In this document: positions 24,678-32,375 of the stretch, piece by piece
How positions within the stretch are numbered: the stretch's first letter is position 1
Layout: each line of letters starts with the position of its first letter
Translations under genes and position numbers: made by a program
Notes under the pieces: model-generated
What the model was told of the DNA's origin: nothing
Seen by the model: the letters and a program-made list of their open reading frames with translations, nothing else
Database searches by the model: none
DNA from: Spirochaetia bacterium
Lineage (GTDB): Bacteria; Spirochaetota; Spirochaetia; CADAEX01
DNA length: 32,880 nt
Direction: 5' to 3'
Assembly: GCA_017649605.1 (NCBI GenBank)
Contig: JAGCGL010000106.1
Location: 1-32,880 of the forward strand

Positions 24678-25757
24678 ATGCTGTATCTGAATATAGCGAT
24701 CTTAGTCTTTCTTCTGGCTCTTTTTGCTTATATCCTCCATCTTATCTACCACAAGTACATCTACTTCGGGTATTCGCCAAAGCAGGTGGCGTTCCTTATC
24801 GGACAGCAGCAGATGGTGCTGGATAACCTTAAGGTGGGGATCATTTACACAGACAACCGGGGCAACATAATACTTCTGAATGCGGCTGGAAAAAGCCTTC
24901 TGCAGCTGGATGACAGCGCTATCGGCACCAATGTCAGAAACTATTATTTCAAGGAGCCTTTCCTTGAGATCATGGACAGGGGCGAGAATATCCAGTCAAA
25001 GGAGATAAGGGTTTCGGCAGGGAACACCATCCTTTTCCGTTTCCATGTTGTGAGGGAACCCGACATGGGGCAGACCATAGGGGTTATAGCAAGCCTTGAG
25101 GACCTGACTATAGCCAAGCAGAGGGCCGAGGAGCTTACCGGCATGCGTATGCTCATGGGAGAGGTGCGGGCCCAGAACCACGAGTTCATGAACAAACTCC
25201 ACACTATATCGGGGCTTATACAGCTTGAGGAGTATCAGGAGGCCATAGACTTCATCTCCCAGGCCACCAAATCGAGCCAGAAGCTTATAGGAATAATCGG
25301 CTCCAAGGTCAAGGAGCCCAGCGTGGCAGGACTTCTGCTCTCCAAGTGCAACAAGGCGGGCGAGAAGAAGGTCAATCTTATCATAAACGAAGAGACCTAT
25401 ATGAAGGATCTGCCCGAGAAGATGCACAAGGACGAGTTCTGCTCCATTGTGGGTAACCTTATAGAGAACGCACTGGACGAGCTGGCCGGCCGCACCGACG
25501 GCATCATCGAGGTCGGCCTTTTCCAGGGCGAGGAAGAGATGAACATAACTGTATTTGACAACGGAAAGGGAATTCCGGAGGATCTGCAGGAGAAGATATT
25601 CGAGAAAGGTCACAGCTCCAAGGGTGAAAACCGTGGCTACGGCCTTTATATTATTAAAGAAATAGTTGACACCTACGGTGGAAAAATACGATTATGGTGT
25701 GAGTCCGGCACAATGATTGTAATAACAATTCCAATGAGGCAGGAGAAGGATAAATGA
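24678..25757 (+). CDS. CitA/DcuS-type histidine kinase without periplasmic sensor domain
   Basis: The protein has 359 residues. One membrane helix lies at about 4-25 ([21 protein letters not shown]). A PAS domain follows at about 45-145 ([21 protein letters not shown]). The phospho-acceptor His 168 is in [23 protein letters not shown], the diagnostic segment of the CitA/DcuS family. The ATPase domain has [43 protein letters not shown]. Ordinary members have two helices framing a citrate/dicarboxylate-binding periplasmic domain; here the first helix and that domain are missing. The start is ATG 24678, with GGGG about 6 bases upstream, directly after the groL terminator. It overlaps its response regulator by 4 bases. 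Confidence 0.9.
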   Translation: MLYLNIAILVFLLALFAYILHLIYHKYIYFGYSPKQVAFLIGQQQMVLDNLKVGIIYTDNRGNIILLNAAGKSLLQLDDSAIGTNVRNYYFKEPFLEIMDRGENIQSKEIRVSAGNTILFRFHVVREPDMGQTIGVIASLEDLTIAKQRAEELTGMRMLMGEVRAQNHEFMNKLHTISGLIQLEEYQEAIDFISQATKSSQKLIGIIGSKVKEPSVAGLLLSKCNKAGEKKVNLIINEETYMKDLPEKMHKDEFCSIVGNLIENALDELAGRTDGIIEVGLFQGEEEMNITVFDNGKGIPEDLQEKIFEKGHSSKGENRGYGLYIIKEIVDTYGGKIRLWCESGTMIVITIPMRQEKDK

Positions 25758-26437
25758 AGATTCTTATTGTAGATGATGACCCGATGGTAGCTCACATCAA
25801 CCTTAAGTTCGCCAACAAGGCGGGCTATGAGGATGTGGAGACTGCAGCCGATATAGAGAGCGCAAAGGAGAGGCTTGGCAAAGGCGATATAGACCTGGTG
25901 CTTCTGGATGTCTACCTGCCTACAGGAAAAGGGACCGATATCCTTAAGTGGATACGTCAGGAGAACCTGAACACCGATGTTATCCTTATTACAGCAGACC
26001 GAAGCTCCGAGACTGTGGAGGAATCTATGAATTTCGGGGCAGTGGACTACCTGATCAAGCCTTTCGACTTTGCCCGTTTCCAGCTGGCTATGGACAAGTT
26101 CGAGCGCAAGAAGACAGGCTTTGTAGGCAAGAAGAGCGTGGAGCAGGACGATATAGACAGCATCTTCTTCGAGTCTGCGGCCAAGAGCGACAAGGTCAAG
26201 GATATGCTGGAGAAAGGGATGAGCGAGAAGACCTATACAGCAATCTTAGAGGCTATAAAAGCTATGGATGCACCGACCACAGCCGAGGAGCTGGGGGACA
26301 AGCTGGGCATTTCCAGAGTGTCGGTGCGCCGATACTTAGAGTTCATGGAGAACAGGGGAATCCTTGAGATGAAGCCTATATACGGCAAGAAGGGAAGGCC
26401 TCAGCATCTCTTTAAATATGTACAGGAAGGTAATTGA
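25754..26437 (+). CDS. CitB/DcuR-type response regulator
   Basis: The protein has 227 residues. The receiver domain has DDD at 7-9, phospho-acceptor Asp 52 in LLDVYLP and Lys in [11 protein letters not shown]. The C-terminal domain is a winged helix typical of CitB/DcuR ([31 protein letters not shown], followed by [13 protein letters not shown]). Such pairs usually control uptake or fermentation of citrate, malate or fumarate, but the partner kinase lacks the sensor domain, and no such transporter is in the window. The stop codon lies within the -35 of the tRNA promoter. Confidence 0.92.
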   Translation: MKILIVDDDPMVAHINLKFANKAGYEDVETAADIESAKERLGKGDIDLVLLDVYLPTGKGTDILKWIRQENLNTDVILITADRSSETVEESMNFGAVDYLIKPFDFARFQLAMDKFERKKTGFVGKKSVEQDDIDSIFFESAAKSDKVKDMLEKGMSEKTYTAILEAIKAMDAPTTAEELGDKLGISRVSVRRYLEFMENRGILEMKPIYGKKGRPQHLFKYVQEGN

Positions 26438-26462
26438 CCTTAATTATATAATTTGGTAAAGT
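26434..26462 (+). promoter_or_regulatory. Promoter of tRNA-Met
   Basis: TTGACC (26434-26439), a 17-base spacer and TAAAGT (26457-26462). Transcription should begin around 26469, giving a 5' tRNA leader of about 8 bases. The -35 overlaps the stop codon of the upstream regulator. Confidence 0.6.
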
Positions 26463-26476
26463 GTTTTCCGTTAATC

Positions 26477-26549
26477 GGTGGCGTAACTCAGTCGGTAGAG
26501 TAAGCGGCTCATATCCGCTCTGTCAGGGGTTCGAGTCCCTTCGCCACTA
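26477..26549 (+). tRNA. tRNA-Met (CAT), elongator type
   Basis: A full cloverleaf can be folded. The acceptor is GGTGGCG with CGCCACT (first pair G-U). The D stem is ACTC/GAGT with a GG-containing loop. The anticodon stem is AGCGG/CCGCT with loop CTCATAT, anticodon CAT at 26510-26512. The T stem is AGGGG/CCCTT with loop TTCGAGT. The anticodon stem lacks the three G-C pairs of initiator tRNA, and the body resembles bacterial elongator tRNA-Met more than tRNA-Ile2 (CAT). CCA is not encoded. Confidence 0.93.
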
Positions 26550-26555
26550 AAAATA

Positions 26556-27758
26556 ATGAAAAGATATCGGTTCATTTTTCTTCTTTTCTTTGTCCTTGCA
26601 ATTGCTGGTTGCGGAGATGGAGGCGGTGGCAGAAGCAGCAGCGGTGGGAACGACGATATTGTTTATGATGACACAACTGCTCTCTGCTTTAATTCTTTTG
26701 GATCAACAGTAATCTCAATCAGAATAAATGGAACTCTGGGAAGCATTCCTGCCCTTGACTTTTCAAAAGATGGTCTGAACTGGTCCCCGATTGTTCTGGT
26801 AAATGAAAATAGTGTTGAGGTGGCTGCTCTGTCAGATGGCGAAAAGGTATATCTGAGGGCACATGATGCCAATAACTTTTTTTCTGAAGATTTAATGAAT
26901 TATATTCAATTTATAATCACCGGTACTGGGTCCATCGCAGCCAGCGGTAATATAATGAGTCTTCTTGATAAGACACTTATCTCAACAGAAATACCATGTG
27001 ACATGTGTTTTCTCAAACTTTTTATGGATTGCACAGCATTGAAAAGAGCCCCGGCATTGCCTGCAACAACATTGGCAGTGCGTTGTTATGGCAGTATGTT
27101 CTCAGGCTGTACAAGCCTTATGACAGCCCCAGCTCTGCCGGCATCAACGTTAGCAGAGCTTTGTTATGCGAGTATGTTCTATGACTGCACAAGCCTTGTG
27201 ACAGCCCCGGCATTGCCGGCTACAACATTGGCAGTGCGTTGTTATGATGGTATGTTCTTTGACTGTACAAGCCTTACAACAGCCCCGGCATTGCCTGCGA
27301 CAACATTAGCAGATAATTGTTATGAGGGTATGTTCTATGACTGTACAAACCTTACGGCAGCCCCAGCATTGCCTGCGACAACCTTGGCGGAGGGGTGTTA
27401 TACTGTTATGTTCAAGGGCTGCACAAGCCTTACGACAGCCCCAGTTCTGCCGGCAACAACGTTAGCAGAAGATTGTTATTTATTGATGTTCTCAGGCTGT
27501 ACAAGCCTTACGGCAGCCCCGGCTCTGCCAGCAACAACATTAGCAGATAAGTGTTATCGTAGTATGTTCTATAATTGTCAGAACATAAAAAATATTACTG
27601 TCTATTTTACTAAATGGACTGATGCTTCTTGGACTGATGCTACAAAAGAGTGGGTTGTCGGGATTCCATCAGGTGGCACATTCACTTGCCCAAATTCATT
27701 GCCAGATGAATTTGGAATTGATAGAATTCCAACTGGCTGGACAAAAACTGATTTATAG
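26556..27758 (+). CDS. Surface lipoprotein with seven 26-residue repeats (BspA/DUF285-like leucine-rich type)
   Basis: The protein has 400 residues. The signal peptide MKRYRFIFLLFFVLAIAGC has a clear lipobox (IAGC, Cys 19), followed by a Gly/Ser-rich linker. Residues 159-340 are seven tandem copies of a 26-residue unit with the core CTSL..APALPATTLA..CY..MF. This is the type of cysteine-containing leucine-rich-like repeat found in surface proteins of gut and oral bacteria. A short non-repeat tail follows. The gene begins 6 bases after the tRNA, with no Shine-Dalgarno and no promoter of its own, so it is probably read on the tRNA transcript. Its composition is richer in A/T than that of its neighbours. 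Role unknown; adhesion or host/fibre contact is inference. Confidence 0.78.
   Translation: MKRYRFIFLLFFVLAIAGCGDGGGGRSSSGGNDDIVYDDTTALCFNSFGSTVISIRINGTLGSIPALDFSKDGLNWSPIVLVNENSVEVAALSDGEKVYLRAHDANNFFSEDLMNYIQFIITGTGSIAASGNIMSLLDKTLISTEIPCDMCFLKLFMDCTALKRAPALPATTLAVRCYGSMFSGCTSLMTAPALPASTLAELCYASMFYDCTSLVTAPALPATTLAVRCYDGMFFDCTSLTTAPALPATTLADNCYEGMFYDCTNLTAAPALPATTLAEGCYTVMFKGCTSLTTAPVLPATTLAEDCYLLMFSGCTSLTAAPALPATTLADKCYRSMFYNCQNIKNITVYFTKWTDASWTDATKEWVVGIPSGGTFTCPNSLPDEFGIDRIPTGWTKTDL
27030..27575 (+). repeat. Seven tandem 78-base repeats in the lipoprotein gene
   Basis: Seven in-frame units of 78 bases, beginning at the Cys codon TGC/TGT at 27030. They are similar but not identical; the GCYxxMF and PALPATTLA segments are the most constant. 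The array could change copy number by slippage or recombination. Confidence 0.9.
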
Positions 27759-27760
27759 GT

Positions 27761-28771
27761 TTACCTGGCTTTGTAGGCCAGCTGGCCGCAGGCTCCGGAG
27801 ACTCCGAATCCTTTCCTTCTTCTTAAAGTATAGTTGATCCCCAGTTTGTCCAGTTTTGAGCAGAATACATTTATATCCTTCCGGTCCGGGGTCTGGAAGG
27901 GCTTTCCCTCCACAGTGTTCCAAGGAATAAGGTTCACCAGCACCGAAAGGCCGCTTGTGAAGTACCTCAGCGCCTTGATATCCTCGTCCCCCATGTTGAA
28001 ATCTTTTATAAGCACATATTCAAAGGTGAAGCGCTTGTTCTTGTCCTCCTGGAACTGGATAAGGGCATCCTTGAGCTCCTTGAGAGGGTAGCGGGCAGTT
28101 ATAGGCATAATCTGGCGCCGTTTCTCCTCTATGGCGCTGTTTAACGATACAGCAAGCCTTATCTCCAGGGGCGACTGAGCCAGGGCCAGGATACCAGGGA
28201 CTATGCCGCAGGTGGATATAGTCATACGCCGGGCACCAAGGCCTATTGCGTTCTTGTCGTTCAGTATCTGGATTGCTTTCTTTAAATTTTCGATGTTGTC
28301 AAAGGGCTCTCCCATACCCATGAATACGATGTTGGAGAGCTTTCCGGCTATCTTCTGTCCAATGAGGAACTGCTCCAGTATCTCGCCGCTGGTTAGGTTC
28401 CGCTTAAAGCCCATGTCTGCGGTGCGGCAGAAGGCGCAGGCCATCTTGCAGCCCACCTGGCTCGATATACAGATAGTCTTACGGCCGTCTCCGTCCGAAA
28501 GGATCACACACTCTGTGAAAAGACCGTCAGAAAGCTCTATGCGGAGCTTGCAGTTGCCATCCTCGTCATCGAGGGAGGTGTCCATCTTGGAGGTGAGGAT
28601 AGAGTATTCAGATGAAAGCTGCTGTCGCAGGACCAGAGGTATGTTAGTTATGGAGTCAAAAGATTCTATGCCTGTGTAGAGGGCATGGTAGATCTGCTTG
28701 GCGCGGAAGCTCTCCTTGACATGGATAAGCTCGCTAATCTCGGCAGGAGTAAGACCTAAAAGGCTTCTCAT
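27761..28771 (-). CDS. rlmN: RlmN, 23S rRNA A2503 / tRNA A37 methyltransferase (radical SAM)
   Basis: The protein has 336 residues. It is a radical SAM enzyme that methylates C2 of A2503 in 23S rRNA and of A37 in some tRNAs. The 4Fe-4S site is CKMACAFC (C-x3-C-x2-C), within ISSQVGCKMACAFCRTADMGF. NIVFMGMGEPFDN is the SAM-binding GGE-like motif. The Cys of GFGVSGACGQL near the C-terminus and another in STCGIVPG correspond to the catalytic cysteines. The start is 3 bases after hisB, and the two are co-transcribed. The stop is 2 bases from the stop of the convergent repeat lipoprotein. Confidence 0.95.
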   Translation of the reverse strand: MRSLLGLTPAEISELIHVKESFRAKQIYHALYTGIESFDSITNIPLVLRQQLSSEYSILTSKMDTSLDDEDGNCKLRIELSDGLFTECVILSDGDGRKTICISSQVGCKMACAFCRTADMGFKRNLTSGEILEQFLIGQKIAGKLSNIVFMGMGEPFDNIENLKKAIQILNDKNAIGLGARRMTISTCGIVPGILALAQSPLEIRLAVSLNSAIEEKRRQIMPITARYPLKELKDALIQFQEDKNKRFTFEYVLIKDFNMGDEDIKALRYFTSGLSVLVNLIPWNTVEGKPFQTPDRKDINVFCSKLDKLGINYTLRRRKGFGVSGACGQLAYKAR

Positions 28772-28774
28772 AGA

Positions 28775-29359
28775 TCAGATAAGACCTTTTGTAGAGAGAA
28801 CCTGCTTTGAGTCTGCGGCTGCATACGCCTGTGCAAGAGCCTTGCCCAGCGCCTTGAAAAGGGCCTCTGCCATGTGGTGGCTGTTCTGGCCGTAGCGGCA
28901 GGTGCAGTGGAGCGCTATCTGTGCCCTGTTAGAGAGAGCGATGAGGAATTCTCTTAAAAGGCACATGTCGAAGGTGCCGGCCTTAGGCTGTGGGAATTCG
29001 GCGTTAAGAACCATGGAAGGGCGGCCGCAGATATCGATCACTGCCTCGGAGACAGCCTCATCCATCGGGATTATTGAGTAGCCGTAGCGCTTAACCACGC
29101 CTGTCTTTGCGGCAGACTGGGCAAGTGCATCGCCCAGAACCAGGCCGATATCCTCAACCAGATGGTGAGGGTCTACATCAACATCGCCGTCAGCCTTTAC
29201 AGAAAGGGCGAATCCTCCATGGAAAGCCATAGCTGTAAGCATGTGGTTGAAGAAAGCCACAGGGGTGTCTATATCGACACCTTTTCCAGTCATATCCAGG
29301 GAAAGACAGATATCGGTCTCCTTGGTTTTTCTCTTGATCTCTACAGCATTTTTTCTCAT
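28775..29359 (-). CDS. hisB: Imidazoleglycerol-phosphate dehydratase
   Basis: The protein has 194 residues, the usual size of the monofunctional enzyme. It removes water from imidazole glycerol phosphate in histidine synthesis. Both metal-binding signatures are present: HHLVEDIGLVLGDAL (HHxxED) and SHHMAEALFKALGKAL (HHxxEA), and also FNHMLTAMAFHGGF. The start ATG 29359 has a strong Shine-Dalgarno (GGGGG, 6 bases before). No other his gene is in the window; its operon partner is rlmN. No confident -35/-10 pair is seen in the 97-base divergent region. Confidence 0.94.
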   Translation of the reverse strand: MRKNAVEIKRKTKETDICLSLDMTGKGVDIDTPVAFFNHMLTAMAFHGGFALSVKADGDVDVDPHHLVEDIGLVLGDALAQSAAKTGVVKRYGYSIIPMDEAVSEAVIDICGRPSMVLNAEFPQPKAGTFDMCLLREFLIALSNRAQIALHCTCRYGQNSHHMAEALFKALGKALAQAYAAADSKQVLSTKGLI

Positions 29360-29433
29360 GGTATGCCCCCTATGTTTATATTTATCGGCCTATTTATAAT
29401 ATTTCTATACTATTCAAAGCATGTTTTTTAAGG

Positions 29434-29449
29434 TATAGTGTCTCAGGAG
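29434..29449 (+). promoter_or_regulatory. Likely -10 and ribosome binding site of the yhhQ-like gene
   Basis: TATAGT (29434-29439) could be a -10; the bases 17 upstream (TATTCA) are a poor -35. AGGAG (29445-29449) is a good Shine-Dalgarno, 7 bases before the ATG. The start codon is therefore secure, the promoter less so. Confidence 0.4.
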
Positions 29450-29456
29450 TCACAAC

Positions 29457-30158
29457 ATGCATTTCGGATTCAATGAGATGATGTGGTTCGCAGTTCTTAT
29501 CGTGAACTTCGTCATTGTACTGGCTGTCTACCGGTTCATGGGAAAGACAGGTCTTTTCGTCTGGATGGCAATCGCCAGCATCCTTGCAAATATCCAGGTA
29601 CTCAAGCTGGTGGAATTCTTCGGCTGGAACATAACACTGGGCAATGTGCTCTACGGTACATCGTTCCTTGCCACCGACATAATATCGGAGAATTATTCCA
29701 AGGAGCTTGCCCATAAATCGGTGTGGGTGGGGTTCTTCGCCATGATCTCCATGATCATACTCATGACACTTTCCTGCCTCTTCATCCCGGCTGCAGATGA
29801 CTTCATATCAGAGCCGATGAAGGCCATATTTACAGTTATTCCGCGTGTCTCCTTCGCAAGCCTGGTGGCATACCTCATATCCCAGAACCACGATGTCTGG
29901 GCATACCACTTCTGGATGGAGAAGTTCCCTGAAACAAAGTTCATCTTCATCAGGAACAACCTGAGCACCATGATAAGCCAGCTTATAGACAGCGCGATAT
30001 TCACCATAATTGCGTTCGCAGGGATGTATCCGGTCGGAGTTCTGGTGCAGATTGTCATTTCCACATACCTTCTCAAGTGGCTGGTTGCATTCTTCGACAC
30101 AGGATGCGTCTACATCGCGGCCCACTGGTTCAAGACAGGAAAAGTCAAGGAGATGTGA
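29457..30158 (+). CDS. yhhQ: Queuosine precursor transporter (YhhQ/DUF165 family)
   Basis: The protein has 233 residues with about six membrane helices (WFAVLIVNFVIVLAVYRFM, then MAIASILANIQVLKLV, VGFFAMISMIILMTLSCLF, and others). ATDIISENY corresponds to the family motif TDIxxExYG, and RNNLSTMISQLIDS to the conserved RNxxSTxxSQxxD segment. Family members import queuine or preQ0/preQ1 for queuosine-modified tRNA. No queuosine synthesis gene is in the window, which would fit a salvaging organism. It overlaps the methyltransferase gene by 1 base (TGATG). Confidence 0.9.
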   Translation: MHFGFNEMMWFAVLIVNFVIVLAVYRFMGKTGLFVWMAIASILANIQVLKLVEFFGWNITLGNVLYGTSFLATDIISENYSKELAHKSVWVGFFAMISMIILMTLSCLFIPAADDFISEPMKAIFTVIPRVSFASLVAYLISQNHDVWAYHFWMEKFPETKFIFIRNNLSTMISQLIDSAIFTIIAFAGMYPVGVLVQIVISTYLLKWLVAFFDTGCVYIAAHWFKTGKVKEM

Positions 30159-30787
30159 TGGAGAAAGGTTTCCAGGAGTATCTTGACCAGTTTGTGAAGT
30201 TCACCAACCGGCATAATAAGGAGATTTATTACGGTAACCAGGGGCGGGACGACATCCAGGCGCCGGTTGAGCCCGAGATAGGGCGGTTTCTGGCCTTCCT
30301 GGTCAAGATGACAGGGGCCAAGAGGGTGCTTGAGCTTGGGACCGGCGTGGGAAACTCTGCGATATGGCTTGCAGAGGCCTTAAAGGAGCAGGATGGAATG
30401 CTCTATACAGTGGACAACCACCCGAGGACCTGGACCGAGGCCTGCGAGAATATAGAGAAGTCGGGACTCAAGGACACCATAACCATGATTCACTCCGATG
30501 CCGACGAGGCAGTGCGCATGCTGCGGGAGCAGAATCTTGAGTTCGACATAGTGTTCCAGGACTGCGCCAAGTACATCTACACCGTAATCTACGAGGATGT
30601 TGCCGCACTGGTCAGGAAGGGCGGCATAATAGTGGCAGACGACACCATGTTCCCTGTATGCCAGAATATAAGGGAGAACCTTGGGCGCCACATGGACCGG
30701 TACAACAGGCAGATATTCGCCGACAAGCGCTTCTTCTCCACCATGCTGCCCATCGGCCACGGCATGACCCTCAGCTGGAAATGGTAA
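30158..30787 (+). CDS. SAM-dependent O-methyltransferase (COG4122/TrmR-like)
   Basis: The protein has 209 residues. SAM motif I is VLELGTGVGNSAIWLA, motif II is MLYTVDNHPRTWTEA, and the metal-binding Asp region is FDIVFQDCAKYIYTVIYED, then GGIIVADDTMF. The layout is that of catechol-O-methyltransferase-like enzymes, including TrmR, which methylates 5-hydroxyuridine in tRNA. Co-transcription with a queuosine precursor transporter and the tRNA theme of both genes make a tRNA target possible. An alternative, since it precedes RiPP precursors, is peptide modification, but a promoter separates the two, so this is weaker. AAGGAG lies before the ATG at 30158. Confidence 0.85.
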   Translation: MEKGFQEYLDQFVKFTNRHNKEIYYGNQGRDDIQAPVEPEIGRFLAFLVKMTGAKRVLELGTGVGNSAIWLAEALKEQDGMLYTVDNHPRTWTEACENIEKSGLKDTITMIHSDADEAVRMLREQNLEFDIVFQDCAKYIYTVIYEDVAALVRKGGIIVADDTMFPVCQNIRENLGRHMDRYNRQIFADKRFFSTMLPIGHGMTLSWKW

Positions 30788-30821
30788 TATTGATAATTTT
30801 TTGTTATATTTTTCTTCACAA

Positions 30822-30850
30822 TTGACAGCAGGAATAGGCTACTTTATATT
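30822..30850 (+). promoter_or_regulatory. Strong promoter of the first Nif11 precursor gene
   Basis: TTGACA (30822-30827), a 17-base spacer, TATATT (30845-30850). The predicted leader is about 14 bases and carries the Shine-Dalgarno AGAGGGGG before the ATG at 30871. It is the closest to consensus in the window. Confidence 0.75.
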
Positions 30851-30870
30851 TTTACTCAAGAGGGGGAATC

Positions 30871-31131
30871 ATGAAGATTGACAAATCAAAGCTCACTGCC
30901 GAAATGATCAAGAAGGCAAAGGATTGCAAGACCCCGGAGGAGCTTGTTGAGCTGGCAAAGAATGCCGGTTTAGAGCTTACTGTGCCTGAGGCAGAGTCAT
31001 ATCTGGCAGAGCTTGAGGATTTTGAGCTTGACAGCAAAGCCCTGGATAAGATAGCAGGCGGTGGATCCTGTTATATGGATTGCGGTGGCAAGTGCTGGTA
31101 CGACAGTACCCACTGTTCAGATCTATACTGA
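30871..31131 (+). CDS. Nif11-type leader RiPP precursor peptide 1
   Basis: The peptide has 86 residues. Residues 1-64 are a Nif11-like leader: a Lys-rich start (MKIDKSKLTAEM), an amphipathic helix with TPEELVELAKNAGLEL, PEAESYLAELE, then ELDSKALDKIAGG. The Gly-Gly at 63-64 is the expected cleavage site of a bifunctional peptidase-exporter. The core (residues 65-86, GSCYMDCGGKCWYDSTHCSD-LY) has four Cys (67, 71, 75, 82), one Ser and one Thr pair available for modification. The next precursor aligns without gaps through the Gly-Gly, but its core is unrelated. No modifying enzyme or transporter is in the window. Strong promoter and Shine-Dalgarno. Confidence 0.9.
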   Translation: MKIDKSKLTAEMIKKAKDCKTPEELVELAKNAGLELTVPEAESYLAELEDFELDSKALDKIAGGGSCYMDCGGKCWYDSTHCSDLY

Positions 31132-31145
31132 AAAATTCTCAAAAA

Positions 31146-31185
31146 TTGTAAAATAGACTTTACAAAAATTACATGATATTGTAAA
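31146..31185. promoter_or_regulatory. Possible operator: three TTGTAAA half-sites over the ATPase promoter
   Basis: TTGTAAA (31146-31152), TTTACAA (31159-31165) and TTGTAAA (31179-31185). The first two form a perfect 7-base inverted repeat with a 6-base loop. The second and third form another, with a 13-base spacer, which spans the -35 and -10 of the ATPase promoter. The loop-type pair could also be a weak RNA hairpin, but no T run follows. In A/T-rich DNA the -35 itself (TTTACA) accounts for part of the match. Confidence 0.4.
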
Positions 31186-31187
31186 CT
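31159..31187 (+). promoter_or_regulatory. Promoter of the AAA_14/DUF4143-type ATPase gene, leaderless
   Basis: TTTACA (31159-31164), a 17-base spacer, TAAACT (31182-31187), then exactly 6 bases before the GTG at 31194. It has the same geometry as the pyrBI, mnmA, punA and lipoprotein promoters and thereby supports the GTG start. Confidence 0.62.
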
Positions 31188-31193
31188 CAAATT

Positions 31194-32363
31194 GTGGAAA
31201 GGTTATTTGAGCATTACAGAAATAAATTAGCATTCACCAAGACAGCCTTTGTCAGGAGCCTGGAGCAGAACATCGACTGGAAATCCAGCCTCATCGGCAT
31301 ACGGGGGCCCAGAGGGGTCGGCAAGTCCAACCTCATGCTCCAGCATATCAAGAAGGCCTTCAAGGAAGATTACAGCAGGGCACTCTATGCCAGCCTGGAC
31401 GACCTTTATTTCGCTGACAATTCACTTTCCCACCTTGCGGAGCAGTTCACCCGGCGGGGTGGAACCCATCTTTTCCTGGACGAGGTCCATAAGTATCCCA
31501 AGTGGGATCAGGCTGTGAAAAGTCTCCATGACAACTTCCCGGGACTCTCCATTGTATATGCCGGATCATCTCTCCTTGAGAATCAGGCCCATACCTATGA
31601 TATGCAGGGCCTTTCCTTCAGGGAATACCTTGCTTTCAACACCAACAGGGAATACCCCATATTCTCCCTTGAGGATATCCTGACCCGCACCGAGGAGATC
31701 TCTGCAGAGCTTGCCTCCGAGATAAAGCCCTTCAAATATTTCGACAATTACCTCAGGATGGGCTATTATCCCTTCTTCATACTGGGAGAGAAGAACTACT
31801 TGAGCCGTATGAATGAGACCATCAACATGATCCTGGATATAGAGCTTCCTATCCTGCGTAATATGGAAACATCTTCCATCCCCAAGATACGCAAGCTGCT
31901 GGCCGTCATAAGCAAGGCTTCCCCATGCGTGCCCAATGTGGCCTCCCTTGCTTCTCATATAGGAGTTGCCCGGCAGACACTGCTCTCTTATTTAAAGCAC
32001 CTGGAGGAGGGAAACCTTATAGTGCTGCTCTATAAAGGGGCGCGGGGAACCGGATCTCTTGTAAAGCCCGACAGGCTGTACCTTGAGAACTCCAACCTTA
32101 TGCATGACCTGATGGACTATGAGGCGGCACCTTCCGATTCCCTTGAGACATTTGTTCTGAACCAGCTGAAGAAGGACCATGATATAAAGCTGACTGCTTC
32201 CGGGGATTTCCTGGTTGATGACCGGCACACATTCAAGATGTGCAGCGGTAACAGGAAGCAGAAGCAGGCAAAGGATGAGGGCAATTCTTATATAATTGCC
32301 GATGACATTGAGATCGGCTCAGGCCGTCTTATACCGGTCTGGCTTTTAGGATTTTTATATTAA
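31194..32363 (+). CDS. AAA_14/DUF4143-type ATPase within the Nif11 precursor array
   Basis: The protein has 389 residues from a GTG start. Walker A GPRGVGKS is at 38-45, Walker B LFLDEVHKYPKW starts at 93, and sensor-1-like YAGSS is at 122-126. The SFREYLAF and YLRMGYYPFF segments and the winged-helix part (VASLASHIGVARQTLLSYLKHLEEGNLI) are typical of the AAA_14-DUF4143 family. The C-terminal nuclease-like part has FKMCSGNRKQKQ where PD-(D/E)xK relatives have an acidic residue, so it is probably not catalytic. Function of the family is unknown. It lies between two Nif11 precursor genes, 12 bases before the second, and reads into it. A dedicated role in RiPP production, immunity or regulation is speculation. 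Confidence 0.85.
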   Translation: MERLFEHYRNKLAFTKTAFVRSLEQNIDWKSSLIGIRGPRGVGKSNLMLQHIKKAFKEDYSRALYASLDDLYFADNSLSHLAEQFTRRGGTHLFLDEVHKYPKWDQAVKSLHDNFPGLSIVYAGSSLLENQAHTYDMQGLSFREYLAFNTNREYPIFSLEDILTRTEEISAELASEIKPFKYFDNYLRMGYYPFFILGEKNYLSRMNETINMILDIELPILRNMETSSIPKIRKLLAVISKASPCVPNVASLASHIGVARQTLLSYLKHLEEGNLIVLLYKGARGTGSLVKPDRLYLENSNLMHDLMDYEAAPSDSLETFVLNQLKKDHDIKLTASGDFLVDDRHTFKMCSGNRKQKQAKDEGNSYIIADDIEIGSGRLIPVWLLGFLY

Positions 32364-32375
32364 TAGGAGGTAAGT

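Noticed and set aside
26477-26549. Initiator tRNA or tRNA-Ile2 with CAT anticodon
   Set aside because: The anticodon stem lacks three G-C pairs, and the body resembles elongator tRNA-Met.
26530-26560. tRNA 3' end as an integration (att) site
   Set aside because: I could find no second copy of the tRNA 3' end and no integrase in the window.
30158-30787. O-methyltransferase as the tailoring enzyme of the Nif11 peptides
   Set aside because: It overlaps the queuosine transporter gene, and a strong promoter separates it from the first precursor; an unrelated tRNA role is at least as likely.
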